A stretch of DNA of 64,000 nt from Acetobacter conturbans (lineage in GTDB: Bacteria > Pseudomonadota > Alphaproteobacteria > Acetobacterales > Acetobacteraceae): the NCBI RefSeq assembly GCF_011516755.1, contig NZ_WOSY01000002.1:247034-311033 (forward strand), written 5' to 3'. Below the pieces are notes generated by a model. That model had not been told where the DNA came from and ran no database searches. It worked only from the letters and a program-made list of their open reading frames with translations. Made by a program: the position numbers and the translations under genes. Below, one piece after another: positions 1 to 9,328 of this stretch (its first letter is position 1; every line of letters begins with the position of its first letter).

Positions 1-317
1 CCAGACGCCTGCGTGCCCGGCCGGAACAACGGCGCATCCTGATGGTGATCTCGGATGGCGCGCCAGTCGATGACAGCACCCTGTCAGCCAACCCCAGTTC
101 TTATCTGGAAGACCATCTGAGGGAGGTTATCGCCTCCCTGGAGAGCCGGAGCGATATCGAACTCATCGCCATCGGCATCGGTCATGACGTGACACGCTAT
201 TATCATCGCGCCGTGACCATCACCGACGCGGAAGAACTGGGCGGCACGATGATGAAGAAGCTGTCCGAACTGTTTGATGAAGACGGCAGGCGAGGATCGC
301 GCTCACGCGCTGCGTAG
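1..317 (+). CDS. cobT: Cobaltochelatase subunit CobT, C-terminal part (5' end outside window)
   Basis: The reading frame is open from the window edge (frame starting at base 3) and encodes the last 104 residues. CobT is the subunit that partners CobS in the AAA+ chaperone-like part of the ATP-dependent cobaltochelatase CobNST, which inserts cobalt in aerobic cobalamin synthesis. What is seen is the end of a von Willebrand factor A-like domain: a strand followed by [11 protein letters not shown], then [16 protein letters not shown] and DAEELGG, which are typical of CobT C-termini. The gene ends tail to tail with, and overlaps by 15 bases, the decarboxylase on the other strand. The start and the N-terminal part cannot be judged. 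Confidence 0.9.
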   Translation, partial: RRLRARPEQRRILMVISDGAPVDDSTLSANPSSYLEDHLREVIASLESRSDIELIAIGIGHDVTRYYHRAVTITDAEELGGTMMKKLSELFDEDGRRGSRSRAA

Positions 318-1775
318 GCCGCGCTGTCGGGCAAACATCAGAACCGCGTCAACCATCCGGTCCACATCGTCATTGACGGTCCGATGATTCACGATGGCCG
401 CCCGAACCACCAGCCGTTCATTGATGCGGGTGGTCGAAGGTGCCGCGATGCCGGATTCCTGCACGTCCTTCACAACCTCCGCGTTCAGCGTATCCAGTTC
501 CTCATTTGTGAGATCTGGCGAGCGGAGACGGAAACACACGATATCGAGCGTCACGGGGGCCATCAGTTCAAGGTCAGGCTCCCGCTCAACACGCTGAGCG
601 AGATGGCGAGCGACGGCGCAGCAATGATCGACCATCCGGCCAAGTTCGCGCGTGCCATAGACCGAAAGGGTCGCCCAGACTTTCAGCGCCCGAAAACCCC
701 GCGAAAGATCCGGCCCCAGATCGCAGAACCACGGTGCGCCAGCCGCAAGCCCACGATCTTCCCGCGACAGATAGGACAGGGTCTGAGCGAAGGCGGCTGC
801 ATGTCTGATGGGATCACGGACAATGACGCAGCCGGCATCGTAGGGAACCTGAGCCCATTTGTGGAAATCGAACGCCAGGCTGTCAGCTTTTTCCAGCGCA
901 GCCAGAGCGGGACGATAGTACGGGGAAAGTGCGGCCATTGCGCCAAAAGCGCCATCGACATGGAACCAGAGCCCTTCGGCTTCCGCGATGGTGGCAATGT
1001 CGGCCAGAGGATCAATGGCTCCAACGTCCACCGTTCCCGCCGTTCCGACGACCATGAACGGCTGGAAACCGGCACTCCGATCAGCGGTGATCATATTCTG
1101 CAGAGCCGCAATATCCATCCGGAACGCGCCATCCAGAGGGACCAGTCTCAGAGCGTCTGAACCAAGCCCTGCCAGATCGAATGCGCGACTTATGCAGCCA
1201 TGCGCGCTTCTGGCGGCATATCCGACCAGAGGACGCCCCCCGACGCCACTCCGGCGCAACGCCAGCCCATCTTTGACGGCACGGCTGGCGACGATAACGG
1301 CAATGAAATTTGCCAGCGAAGAGCCGGTGACAAAGAGACCGGAGGCCGTTTCTGGAAACCCCATGAGAGTGGCAGCCCAGCGGATAACCATCCGCTCGAC
1401 CTCGACGGGAGCATGGTCCCGGCCGCCCAGATTGGCATTGAGGCCAGCTGCCAGCATCTCTGCGAGCATCCCCGGCGCAGTCCCGCCACCGTGCACCCAC
1501 CCCATGAAACCCGGGTGCCGGTTGCCGACTCCATAAGGCAGCACATCCTGCTGAAATGCGGCGGTAAAATCCTCTAGAGAACCACCATTTTTCGGCACCG
1601 GGGCGGAACGGAAACGCTGCCGGACTGTCTCGGGCGTGGGTTGCCAGACAGGCTGCTGCCGAAGGATCATGAGGTTATCCACCATCATGTCGAGCATCCG
1701 GTGACCTTCGGCACGCAGCGTCTCCCATTCCTCACCCTGAGGATCGAGAGATGAAAATTGTTTGTCATCCGTCAT
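303..1775 (-). CDS. Pyridoxal-phosphate-dependent group II decarboxylase family protein
   Basis: A 490-residue protein of the aromatic-L-amino-acid / tyrosine decarboxylase family. The usual order of family motifs is visible: [12 protein letters not shown] near 87-98, the cofactor-stacking His in [10 protein letters not shown] (about 192), the Asp that contacts the pyridine nitrogen in FHVDGAFG (about 274) and the Schiff-base Lys in FDFHKW (about 306). Length and motifs are complete, so it should be an active PLP enzyme. The substrate cannot be read from sequence: tyrosine, phenylalanine, tryptophan and glutamate-type members all look alike at this level. It is a single gene, divergent from the hydrolase that follows. 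Confidence 0.85.
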   Translation of the reverse strand: MTDDKQFSSLDPQGEEWETLRAEGHRMLDMMVDNLMILRQQPVWQPTPETVRQRFRSAPVPKNGGSLEDFTAAFQQDVLPYGVGNRHPGFMGWVHGGGTAPGMLAEMLAAGLNANLGGRDHAPVEVERMVIRWAATLMGFPETASGLFVTGSSLANFIAVIVASRAVKDGLALRRSGVGGRPLVGYAARSAHGCISRAFDLAGLGSDALRLVPLDGAFRMDIAALQNMITADRSAGFQPFMVVGTAGTVDVGAIDPLADIATIAEAEGLWFHVDGAFGAMAALSPYYRPALAALEKADSLAFDFHKWAQVPYDAGCVIVRDPIRHAAAFAQTLSYLSREDRGLAAGAPWFCDLGPDLSRGFRALKVWATLSVYGTRELGRMVDHCCAVARHLAQRVEREPDLELMAPVTLDIVCFRLRSPDLTNEELDTLNAEVVKDVQESGIAAPSTTRINERLVVRAAIVNHRTVNDDVDRMVDAVLMFARQRGLRSA

Positions 1776-1955
1776 GCAACTTCCTCACCGACGCCGCGTC
1801 ACACTCTCGCGACTGCCATTCTCTTTCGTCATCGGTCTCCCGAAGCGATGAGCAGACAAATCTCTTTTCCCGCAGAGTCAACTCGAAGAAAATGTTTTCT
1901 GAAGACAAAGCGGGGAGCTAACACGCTCATCTGTCAGTCCAGGAAATGGGAGCTT

Positions 1956-2744
1956 ATGCTGTTCGAAGATTTCACGCTGCTGAACGAGACTCTGAACGGT
2001 CTGCCTTATCGCGTCCGTGAAGCCGGAAACGGGCCAGCCCTCATGTTGCTGCATGGTCGTCCCGAAACCCATGTCATGTGGCACAAGATAGCGCCGCGAC
2101 TGGCTCGGAATTTCAGTGTCATCTGTCCGGATCTTCACCCGGAACGCCCTGTTGCCCAGCAAGCGCTCGATCTGCTCGAACTGGCGGCCCGATGGGGGCA
2201 TGAAAGCCTTGTCATAGCGGGTCACGATTATGGCGCTTATATCGCCTGTCAGATGGCGAAGGAGGCACCTCACCGGGTGCGAGGTCTTGCTCTTCTGGAA
2301 GCGCTGCCCTTTCTGGATCACTCCGGTCGGGACGATATGGCCCATTCTCTTGCTCAGTATAAAACCTGCTGGTTCGGGCAACTTCATCACAAACCGGAAG
2401 CAAACCTGTTCCCCGTCCCGACCGATATTTCCACCGTCGACACGGCTCGGAATGACAGCATTTTCGCACCGGAAGCGATCGACGATTATCTTGCGTCGTG
2501 CATATGGCATGGGGAAATCGCCAACCCCCAGCCCTCTGCTCACACGGGCATCACCTGCCCAATTATGGTTTTGTGGGGTGCAAAGGGACGACTGGGCGGA
2601 TGGTATGAACCGCCTTCCCTTTGGAGCACCGTTTCAACCGCGCCGGTTACTGGCAAAGCCATCGACGCAGAGCATTTCCTGCCAGAGGAAGCTCCGGATG
2701 AGGTTGAAACCGCACTTGAAGAATTTCTGGCCTCCCTTTCCTGA
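1956..2744 (+). CDS. Alpha/beta hydrolase, fluoroacetate dehalogenase / epoxide hydrolase-like
   Basis: 262 residues from the ATG at 1956, preceded by a purine-rich stretch (AGGAAATGGGAG). An upstream in-frame start at 1758 would add 66 residues that match nothing in the fold. The oxyanion motif HGRP (33-36), an Asp nucleophile in GHDYG (89-93, Asp91) and a late catalytic His (about 240, in AEHFLPEE) place it with the Asp-nucleophile hydrolases, not Ser esterases. It is shorter than typical fluoroacetate dehalogenases (about 295). The RGYG-type loop that usually follows strand 4 (CPDLRGYG) is replaced by CPDLHPERP, and a stretch is missing between it and the nucleophile. Substrate unknown. 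Confidence 0.7.
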   Translation: MLFEDFTLLNETLNGLPYRVREAGNGPALMLLHGRPETHVMWHKIAPRLARNFSVICPDLHPERPVAQQALDLLELAARWGHESLVIAGHDYGAYIACQMAKEAPHRVRGLALLEALPFLDHSGRDDMAHSLAQYKTCWFGQLHHKPEANLFPVPTDISTVDTARNDSIFAPEAIDDYLASCIWHGEIANPQPSAHTGITCPIMVLWGAKGRLGGWYEPPSLWSTVSTAPVTGKAIDAEHFLPEEAPDEVETALEEFLASLS

Positions 2745-2800
2745 TGGACGACCAAAACCTCTTCGAGTCAGAAACACATTACTCCGCCAGAACCGTTCTC

Positions 2801-3643
2801 TTAGCCAAACAGGGAACTGATGAGGGATGTTCCGGTGGCGGTGGCACCAAAGAGGGTGAGAATCGGATCGCTCGACCCATCGGAGCCATACAATGAAAGA
2901 AGCGTGGCCGATTTAGTGACGGTCTGCGGATCGAACTGCAACGTGGTCAGATAACGTTCCGCATAATTCTGGATTTTCTCGGCAGAAGAAAAATCCGAAA
3001 GCTTTACCGTTTTCTCAAGCAGCCGTTTCTGCTCGTCGTAATCAAGAACGCCGAACTGCGTCGGATTATACCCACTTACCGTTTCAACAACTTTCAGAAG
3101 CGTCGGATCAGCCATGATATCATTCAGCGTCGTGGCGCTTGTCATCGTTCTGGTAAAATACAGGGCATTACCGACGCCGGACGTGCTGGTCGAATTTTCC
3201 AGCGACGTTTCGTAAGATTTTTCCTCGTATTTCGAAACGATCGAATCAACTGTCGACTGATCTGCAAAAGGGGATGTCGTGGAGGATGAGGAGCCGCTTT
3301 CGCTCCAGACCGAAAAAGCCTTCGCAAAAGCGACCCATGCCGAATTTCCCGACTTGGCAGCCACAGAGGTGGATGAAGTGGGATCCTGTGTGAGAAGATC
3401 CTTCACGAGCGCAGTCGAATTCTGCAATGAGCCAAGACCATAGGCACCCAGCACGACGGCGAGCGCCTTGTAATTTTTCATGAGATCGCTGGCGGACGTG
3501 ATCTTGACGGCGTCTTTTTCGAAATTAGACACGTCGTTGGTGACTGTTGCATCGGTCTCGGCATATTGTGCCGCTGTCTTGCTCTCGTCCTTGAGAGACG
3601 TCAGATAAGTTACGACCGGTGAAACACCGCTCAATCCAGACAT
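2801..3643 (-). CDS. DUF1217 domain protein (flagellar-associated family)
   Basis: 280 residues, rich in Ser, Thr and Ala, without signal peptide or membrane segment. Two stretches are characteristic of the DUF1217 family found in alphaproteobacterial flagellar gene clusters: the ITSASDLMKNYKALAVVLGAYGLG segment near 48-71 (read as a motif, given here only to locate it), followed by a LL-x-D-P region, and a repeat-like C-terminal half ending in a Phe-x-x-Tyr-x-x-Arg segment. The exact role of the family is not established; association with flagella comes from gene neighbourhoods elsewhere. Here no other flagellar gene lies within the window, so it is an orphan. Its base composition is somewhat lower in G+C than its neighbours. 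Confidence 0.6.
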   Translation of the reverse strand: MSGLSGVSPVVTYLTSLKDESKTAAQYAETDATVTNDVSNFEKDAVKITSASDLMKNYKALAVVLGAYGLGSLQNSTALVKDLLTQDPTSSTSVAAKSGNSAWVAFAKAFSVWSESGSSSSTTSPFADQSTVDSIVSKYEEKSYETSLENSTSTSGVGNALYFTRTMTSATTLNDIMADPTLLKVVETVSGYNPTQFGVLDYDEQKRLLEKTVKLSDFSSAEKIQNYAERYLTTLQFDPQTVTKSATLLSLYGSDGSSDPILTLFGATATGTSLISSLFG

Positions 3644-3730
3644 GCGAGACCTCCATCAGTCGGCTTTTTCCGACATTTGCGTCCGTCGGCAGACTGTGAA
3701 GCGCTAAAATTAACAATCAATTAAAGTCAT

Positions 3731-3745
3731 ATGCGCAAAGCGCAT
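3731..3745. repeat. Short perfect inverted repeat between divergent genes
   Basis: ATGCGC-AAA-GCGCAT lies in the 209-base gap between the DUF1217 gene and the ATP-grasp gene, in an A+T-rich stretch. It could be an operator or a small hairpin; there is no T-run beside it, so a terminator is unlikely. Nothing else was recognised in this gap. Confidence 0.35.
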
Positions 3746-3852
3746 GAACCGGCCTCTTTTTGGGCTTGGCGACACAGGATTTTCTTGCTCTTGTGTAACG
3801 AACTTCTCCCTGCTGACAGCGTTTTGAGGGAGAAAATCGGTCAGGAGCACTA

Positions 3853-5352
3853 ATGGTCCATCACCCGCACGGACAGACCGGATTTCCCCCGCCAGCAAGC
3901 GCTGCCCAGTCCCCGGAAGGGCTGTTTTCCGCTTACAGGAACGGGCCCTTTTTCTGCGAACTCACGAACAGCGGTGCACCGCCCGACCCAAGAATTGAAC
4001 TCATTCTTGAAAGACTGAACGCCCTCCCCCTCGACGACCTCCGCAAACGCGCCGCACAGGCGGAGCAGGAACTTTACAACCTCGGGATCACGTTCACGGT
4101 TTATTCGGAGCGGGATGCCATCGACCGCATCCTGCCGTTCGATCTCATTCCCCGCATTCTGACGCAGGCTGAATGGCAGCATGTCGAAGCGGGCGTGAAG
4201 CAGCGGGTCGCAGCGCTCAACATGTTCCTGTGGGATATCTACCACGACCAGAAGGCCCTGAAAGACGGGATCATCCCGCGTGAACTGGTCGTGGGAAACT
4301 CCAATTTCTGCGAGGCAATGATCGGGCTGGATGTGCCGGGGGGAACGTATGTCCACATCAACGGCACCGATCTCGTCAGGGACGACACCGGACGCTTCCT
4401 CGTGCTTGAAGATAACGGTCGCACGCCCTCGGGCGTCTCTTATGTCATCGAAAACCGCCACACCACCCTGCGCGTGATGCCCGATGTCGTCGCCGGGATC
4501 GACCTCATGCCCGTCGATGAATATGGGATGAGGCTTCACGACGCGCTGGCGCAGGTGGCTCCGACAGGGGTGGACAACCCGCAGGTGGTGCTGCTTTCCC
4601 CCGGCATCTACAATTCCGCCTATTTCGAGCATGTCTTTCTCGCGCGTGAAATGGGCGTGCCGCTGGTCGAGGGCCGTGACCTCGTCACGGAGAATGACCG
4701 TGTTTATATGCGCACCACCGGTGGTCTGCGGCCGGTTCACTCGATCTATCGCCGCCTGAACGATGATTTCCTCGATCCGGAAGCCTTCGATCCCTCAAGC
4801 ATGCTCGGTGTGCCGGGACTGCTGAGAGCCTATCGAAAAGGCAATGTCACCATCGCCAATGCCATCGGTACAGGCGTCGCGGATGACAAGGCCGTCTATG
4901 CCTACATGCCGAGGCTCATCCGTTATTACCTGTCGGAAGAACCGATCCTTTCCAATGTGGAAACCCATATCTGCGGTGAACGGGAGGGGCTGGCCTACAC
5001 GCTGAACAATCTGGACAAGCTGGTGGTGAAGCCCGTCGGTGAATCAGGTGGCTACGGCCTTATCATCGGTCCTCATGCCACCCGCGAGGAACTGGCAGAT
5101 TTCCGGCGCAAGCTAGAAGCCGATCCGGCAAATTACATCAGCCAGCCCGTCGTGCAGCTCTCGGTCTCCCCCACCCTATGCGAAACGGGTCTGGAATCAC
5201 GCCATGTCGATCTGCGGCCCTTTGCGGTCACAGGAAAAAGCACGTGGGTGCTGCCGGGTGGCCTTTCGCGGGTAGCCCTCAAACGCGGTTCGCTTGTCGT
5301 CAATTCGTCGCAGGGCGGCGGCTCCAAGGACACATGGGTGCTGGCATCATGA
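3853..5352 (+). CDS. Circularly permuted type 2 ATP-grasp protein (DUF404/DUF407)
   Basis: 499 residues. The family is a circularly permuted ATP-grasp ligase; biochemical substrates are largely unknown and a role in peptide-bond formation is inferred from the fold. Visible family signatures include an N-terminal FTVYSE segment, ERVLPFDLIPR-like text near 95, the FLVLEDNGRTPSGVSYVIENR stretch near 182-202 and DKLVVKPVGESGGYG near 393-407, which carries the ATP-binding Lys and glycine loop. The 3' end overlaps the next gene by four bases (ATGA), so the two are translationally coupled. Across bacteria this gene is regularly followed by an alpha-E protein, often with a transglutaminase and a proteasome-type protease; the last two are absent here. 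Confidence 0.88.
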   Translation: MVHHPHGQTGFPPPASAAQSPEGLFSAYRNGPFFCELTNSGAPPDPRIELILERLNALPLDDLRKRAAQAEQELYNLGITFTVYSERDAIDRILPFDLIPRILTQAEWQHVEAGVKQRVAALNMFLWDIYHDQKALKDGIIPRELVVGNSNFCEAMIGLDVPGGTYVHINGTDLVRDDTGRFLVLEDNGRTPSGVSYVIENRHTTLRVMPDVVAGIDLMPVDEYGMRLHDALAQVAPTGVDNPQVVLLSPGIYNSAYFEHVFLAREMGVPLVEGRDLVTENDRVYMRTTGGLRPVHSIYRRLNDDFLDPEAFDPSSMLGVPGLLRAYRKGNVTIANAIGTGVADDKAVYAYMPRLIRYYLSEEPILSNVETHICGEREGLAYTLNNLDKLVVKPVGESGGYGLIIGPHATREELADFRRKLEADPANYISQPVVQLSVSPTLCETGLESRHVDLRPFAVTGKSTWVLPGGLSRVALKRGSLVVNSSQGGGSKDTWVLAS

Positions 5353-6401
5353 CCATTACCGTTGATCCCATCGCAACACTCCCTCCCCAGCCCCTTCTGT
5401 CCCGCTATGCCGAATGCGCCACCTGGCTGGCGCGTTACATGGAACGCATCGAGAATCTAGCGCGCATCATCGACATCACTGAGACGTTCGTGCGCTCCGG
5501 AGCGGCAGACGGCTGGCAAGCCATTATCCAGATCAACGCGGATGAAGATCGGTTCTTCAAGGCCCATGCAAAAGCGACGGCTGAACGGGTCATCGCATTT
5601 TATGTGATCGACCGGGAGAACCCTACCTCCATCGTGTCGCTTGCCCATGCGGCCCGTGAGAATGCACGCTCCCTGCGCCCGATCATTTCAGTGGAAATGT
5701 GGGCGCAGCTCAACGTATTCACCAATTTCATCCGCGACCTGCGTGCTGCCGACATCCGCCCGAGTGAGATTTCGACCCTCTGTTCCCGTATCAAGGAAGC
5801 GTGCCAGACCCACACGGGGATCACGGAAGGAACGCTCTACCGCGATCAAGCCTCTGTTTTTTACAATATCGGGCGTCATATCGAGCGCGCCGACCAGATC
5901 ACCCGGCTGATCGACATAAAATATCATACCCTTCTGCCCTCCGACGCCGGAGTAGGGTCGGAAGTGGACATAAGCCAATGGTCGGCTCTTTTGCGGTCCG
6001 CTGCCGGATATCATGCCTACCGGCGCGTCATGGCGGGTGATATCCGTCCGTCCAGCATCGTCGGTTTCCTGCTGCAAAGCGCCGCGTTTCCCCGTTCACT
6101 GACCACCAACCTGCGCCTGCTGCATAATTGCCTCACCCAGCTTCGGCGCGATTACCGGTTGCTTCCCTCTTCCCGTATTCTCGAACGTGTCGAGCATCTT
6201 TGTGCCGTTCTGGAAAACCAGACCGCTTCCCAGATCATTCTGCGTGGCCTGCATGAGTTCAACGACTGGATGCAGTATGAGCTTCAGTCAGTCCAACGGG
6301 AGATCGGGGAGACTTTCTGGCCAAAAGAACCCCTGACGAGTTTATTTGCCCCTTCTGACGGAACCTTCCCTGAAGGGGGAATGACACAAAGCCAGACCTG
6401 A
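5349..6401 (+). CDS. Alpha-E domain-containing protein (DUF403)
   Basis: 350 residues from the ATG at 5349, which overlaps the stop of the preceding ATP-grasp gene; the longer open frame starting at 5178 lies inside that gene and is discounted. The protein is predicted to be all-helical. Family signatures are the N-terminal LLSRYAECATWLARYMERIENLAR, which holds the conserved R-Y-x-E-R-x-E-N core near 21-36, and the later NIGRHIERADQITRLID stretch. The function of alpha-E proteins is unknown; they work with the ATP-grasp partner judging by near-universal adjacency. Loss of the stop/start overlap would be the first sign of misannotation, and it is intact. Confidence 0.88.
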   Translation: MTITVDPIATLPPQPLLSRYAECATWLARYMERIENLARIIDITETFVRSGAADGWQAIIQINADEDRFFKAHAKATAERVIAFYVIDRENPTSIVSLAHAARENARSLRPIISVEMWAQLNVFTNFIRDLRAADIRPSEISTLCSRIKEACQTHTGITEGTLYRDQASVFYNIGRHIERADQITRLIDIKYHTLLPSDAGVGSEVDISQWSALLRSAAGYHAYRRVMAGDIRPSSIVGFLLQSAAFPRSLTTNLRLLHNCLTQLRRDYRLLPSSRILERVEHLCAVLENQTASQIILRGLHEFNDWMQYELQSVQREIGETFWPKEPLTSLFAPSDGTFPEGGMTQSQT

Positions 6402-6504
6402 AAATAAAAGGCCGGATCGCACACAGGCTGTTCCGGCCAAAAATTTTCCCGAAACGACGAATCAAAGTGGGCTATTTCCATCCTGTTTCTCTAAGATAAC
6501 GGGT

Positions 6505-7227
6505 ATGAACATGCTCGCGCCCGCCAGATCAGGGATGTGCGTCGAAGTCGTCTTCGATTTCGTCTGCCCGTGGTGCTGCATGGGCGTCAACCGGACGGTG
6601 AGTGTGTTCGACAGCCGTCAGGACGTGGACGTTGTCTATCGGTGGCGACCATTCCTGCTCAATCCGTCCCTTACGACGGATGGCATGGATTTTCGCACCT
6701 ACCTGCGAGCGCTGCATGGCACCGACGAACGGATTGAGCGCCTGCTTGTTCTCATCGAAACGCATGCCCGACAATTCGACAGCCTCATCCGTTTCGACCG
6801 CATCACGCGAGTCCCTGCAACGCTGAATGCTCACCGTCTCGTGGAATGGGCATCATCACGCGGCAACTGTACGCCTCTCATTCTGGGAATCTTCGAGGCG
6901 TTTTTCAGGGATGGTTCCAATATCGCCGAACCCGTGGTGCTGGCCGACATTGCCGAACGTCATGGGTTCGACCGTGATCTGGCCCTGCATTTCCTTTCGG
7001 GCCAGACGCTGGCGGGAACCGTCACGTCAGGCCAGATCAAGGCGCAGAAAGCGGGAATTAACGGCGTCCCATCCCTTATGATCGAAGGGCTGACCCTGAC
7101 CGGCGTTCATGACGAACCCGTTCTTCACAAGCTGATGGACGCCGCCCTGTGGATTTCAGGACCGGAAAACAATCTGGCAATCCGGCAGCAGGGTGCCGGA
7201 CTGTCATCCCTCTTTCAGGTTTCCTGA
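6505..7227 (+). CDS. DsbA family oxidoreductase, FrnE-like
   Basis: 240 residues in the thioredoxin-fold family PF01323 (DSBA-like, which includes 2-hydroxychromene-2-carboxylate isomerase and FrnE). The strand plus redox motif FDFVCPWCCMG puts Cys21 and Cys24 in a CPWC active site. The later GINGVPSLMIEG stretch carries the cis-Pro typical of the fold. There is no signal peptide, so the protein is probably cytoplasmic, as for FrnE and unlike true periplasmic DsbA. It ends tail to tail with the SBF transporter gene, overlapping by 24 bases. The partner proteins are unknown. Confidence 0.8.
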   Translation: MNMLAPARSGMCVEVVFDFVCPWCCMGVNRTVSVFDSRQDVDVVYRWRPFLLNPSLTTDGMDFRTYLRALHGTDERIERLLVLIETHARQFDSLIRFDRITRVPATLNAHRLVEWASSRGNCTPLILGIFEAFFRDGSNIAEPVVLADIAERHGFDRDLALHFLSGQTLAGTVTSGQIKAQKAGINGVPSLMIEGLTLTGVHDEPVLHKLMDAALWISGPENNLAIRQQGAGLSSLFQVS

Positions 7228-8178
7228 AGCCTCTTTTACGGCAGTGCGCGCAAACCGTTGCGCCATGACGGCGCATACGAAGAGCTGAATCTGGTGATAG
7301 ATCATCAAGGGCAGAACCACGAGCCCGACGGTCGAGGCTGGAAACAGCACGTTCGCCATCGGCACACCGGACGCCAGCGTCTTTTTGGACCCACAGAAAA
7401 CGATCGCGATTTCGTCTTCGCGTGAATAACCCAGACCACGGCTACCAAAAGCCGTGATGACAAGGACACATGCGAGCAGAACGCTATCTACAAGCGCAAT
7501 GAGGGCGACCTCCGTCAGCGGCAGACGATGCCACAGCCCCTGCACGATCGCCTCACTGAACGCGGTGTAAACGACCACCAGAATCGACCCGCGGTCGGAA
7601 AAGGACAGAAGTTTCTTGTGTCGCTGCGCCCAGCCACCGATCCACGGCTGGAGGATTTGTCCCAGCACAAACGGCAGCAGAAGTTGCAGGACGATGTTGA
7701 GCGCACCGCCGGACTGGGCTCCCTGTTTCGCCAGCACGATCCCGACAAGAACCGGTGTGATGAAAATGCCGAGAATGTTGGAGGCTGTTGCCGAACAGAC
7801 GGCGGCAGGGACATTGCCGCGTGCTATGGATGTAAAGGCGATGGAGGACTGCACCGTCGATGGCAGGCAGCACAGAAACAGAATCCCCGTCCAGACATCC
7901 GGCAGCAGCAGACCGGGTACCAGGGCGTGCAGGCCGAGACCAAGCAGAGGAAACAGCACGAACGTGCACCCAAGAATGGTCAGGTGCAGCTTCCATGCGG
8001 TGAGGCCGCTGATGACTGCCGCCCGTGACAGCCGCGCCCCTTGCAGGAAAAACATCAGGGCGATCAGGGCGATGGCCAGAGTCTGGAAGACCGGCACCGC
8101 CGCACCATGACAGGGTGCGAGCGTCGCGATACCAAGCGTCGCCAGCAAGCTGAGAAGAAACGGGTCCGGCTTGAGCAT
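7204..8178 (-). CDS. Bile acid:sodium symporter family protein (SBF-like, YfeH type)
   Basis: 324 residues from the ATG at 8178 (MLKPDPF); a longer frame to 8244 adds 22 hydrophilic residues without support. About nine to ten hydrophobic segments cover the protein. The stretch LPSTVQSSIAFTSIARGN followed by a helix-breaking SNILGIF region matches the crossover helices that bind sodium and substrate in the SBF/ASBT fold. The subfamily is that of bacterial YfeH-type proteins, whose substrates are mostly unknown; bile acid transport should not be assumed. It is transcribed away from the exported protein gene that follows. Confidence 0.82.
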   Translation of the reverse strand: MLKPDPFLLSLLATLGIATLAPCHGAAVPVFQTLAIALIALMFFLQGARLSRAAVISGLTAWKLHLTILGCTFVLFPLLGLGLHALVPGLLLPDVWTGILFLCCLPSTVQSSIAFTSIARGNVPAAVCSATASNILGIFITPVLVGIVLAKQGAQSGGALNIVLQLLLPFVLGQILQPWIGGWAQRHKKLLSFSDRGSILVVVYTAFSEAIVQGLWHRLPLTEVALIALVDSVLLACVLVITAFGSRGLGYSREDEIAIVFCGSKKTLASGVPMANVLFPASTVGLVVLPLMIYHQIQLFVCAVMAQRFARTAVKEASGNLKEG

Positions 8179-8281
8179 CAAGGCGTTTCCAGTGCGAAAA
8201 GGAATCGGCATTCCGACTGTTGACTGTCTTGCCCTGCAACGCATTGCGCAGAAAGACCAGTTGGGCCACTTTTATGCCCGT

Positions 8282-9214
8282 ATGAAACACTTAGCCATTC
8301 ACTCCCCCCGGCGCTTCAGCCGCCCCCACCGCGTGGCAACAGCCATTCTGGGCTGTGCCATGACGCTTTCCGGGGCTTCCTCGCTCCACGCAGCCACGGT
8401 CCCGGCCGGCTGCGCGAGCATTCACCATGATGGTGCGGACAACGGCGCTGCGTTCGATCACGTCGTTGTGACGTTTCCGGGCAATGGGGGCACACTGACA
8501 GCGACGCATGAAACGCTCAGTGGCGCGGGCGAATCAGCGACCGGACTTGCCGATGCGTCTTCGGTACTCCTGCTTGCAGCACTGGTTGGGCATCACAATG
8601 CGGCCTGCTCGCAATGGCTGGAGAATGAAGGCAACGCCGCCGAAGCCGCTCTCCAGGCAGGTCATGGGCTGAATGTTTCATGGAGCAACGTTTCCGCGCG
8701 GCATGCGACCCTTCGGATCGCACTGGCAACGACGTCCCTTGCGATCAGCAGGCAAGGCTCCGATGCCGGGGCTTCCCTCTCGATGACGGGAGTGACCACG
8801 AGCGGTGTCGAGGCGCCTTCTATGATCCCGCAATCCGCGCAGGCGGTTTTCTCGCTTCCGGCCGACGAACTTGCCGGTCTCATGGCGTCCACTGCCGGCA
8901 AACTCGCGCAACTGCCTGCCGTGCATGTCACAATCCATTCCCTGACTGCGAAACGCGACACGGTGGAACTGTCGGGAAATGGCCGGGCGACGCTGACAGG
9001 GCAAAACAGCAGTGCCTCGGCGAGCGGTCATATGGAAATAAAGGATCTGAGCAGCCTGATCGACAAGGCCCGGCAGGATTCCCAGACGAAGATCGCGGCG
9101 GCACTGATTATCGCCCGTCTTGTCAGTCACAAGAGCAGTGGCAGCAACACATGGGACGTAAACTGGGAAGGCGGCATACTGACGGTGAATGGTGTCCCGC
9201 TTCCGCTTAAATAA
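8282..9214 (+). CDS. Exported protein of unknown function, weak resemblance to DUF2125
   Basis: 310 residues from the ATG at 8282; the frame is open further upstream but this start gives a proper signal peptide (basic MKHLAIHSPRRFSRPHR, hydrophobic TAILGCAMTLSGASS, cleavage near LHA-A). The mature part is rich in Ala, Ser, Thr and Gly and alternates in a beta-rich pattern. It ends in a W-x-G-G-x-L-x-V-N-G-V-P-L pattern like that seen at the end of DUF2125-type proteins (GxLxLNGVPL). That resemblance is the only hint of family. Probably periplasmic or outer-membrane-associated. No operon partner is evident. Confidence 0.55.
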   Translation: MKHLAIHSPRRFSRPHRVATAILGCAMTLSGASSLHAATVPAGCASIHHDGADNGAAFDHVVVTFPGNGGTLTATHETLSGAGESATGLADASSVLLLAALVGHHNAACSQWLENEGNAAEAALQAGHGLNVSWSNVSARHATLRIALATTSLAISRQGSDAGASLSMTGVTTSGVEAPSMIPQSAQAVFSLPADELAGLMASTAGKLAQLPAVHVTIHSLTAKRDTVELSGNGRATLTGQNSSASASGHMEIKDLSSLIDKARQDSQTKIAAALIIARLVSHKSSGSNTWDVNWEGGILTVNGVPLPLK

Positions 9215-9328
9215 GATCTTTCTTTTTCGTGCCATGCTAAATTTGCGCTCACGCATGAGCTTCGCCATGCTTGGGCCACACATTCCGGCAATTCTGCCTC
9301 ACCATCACCTTCATGACAGGAGACTCGC

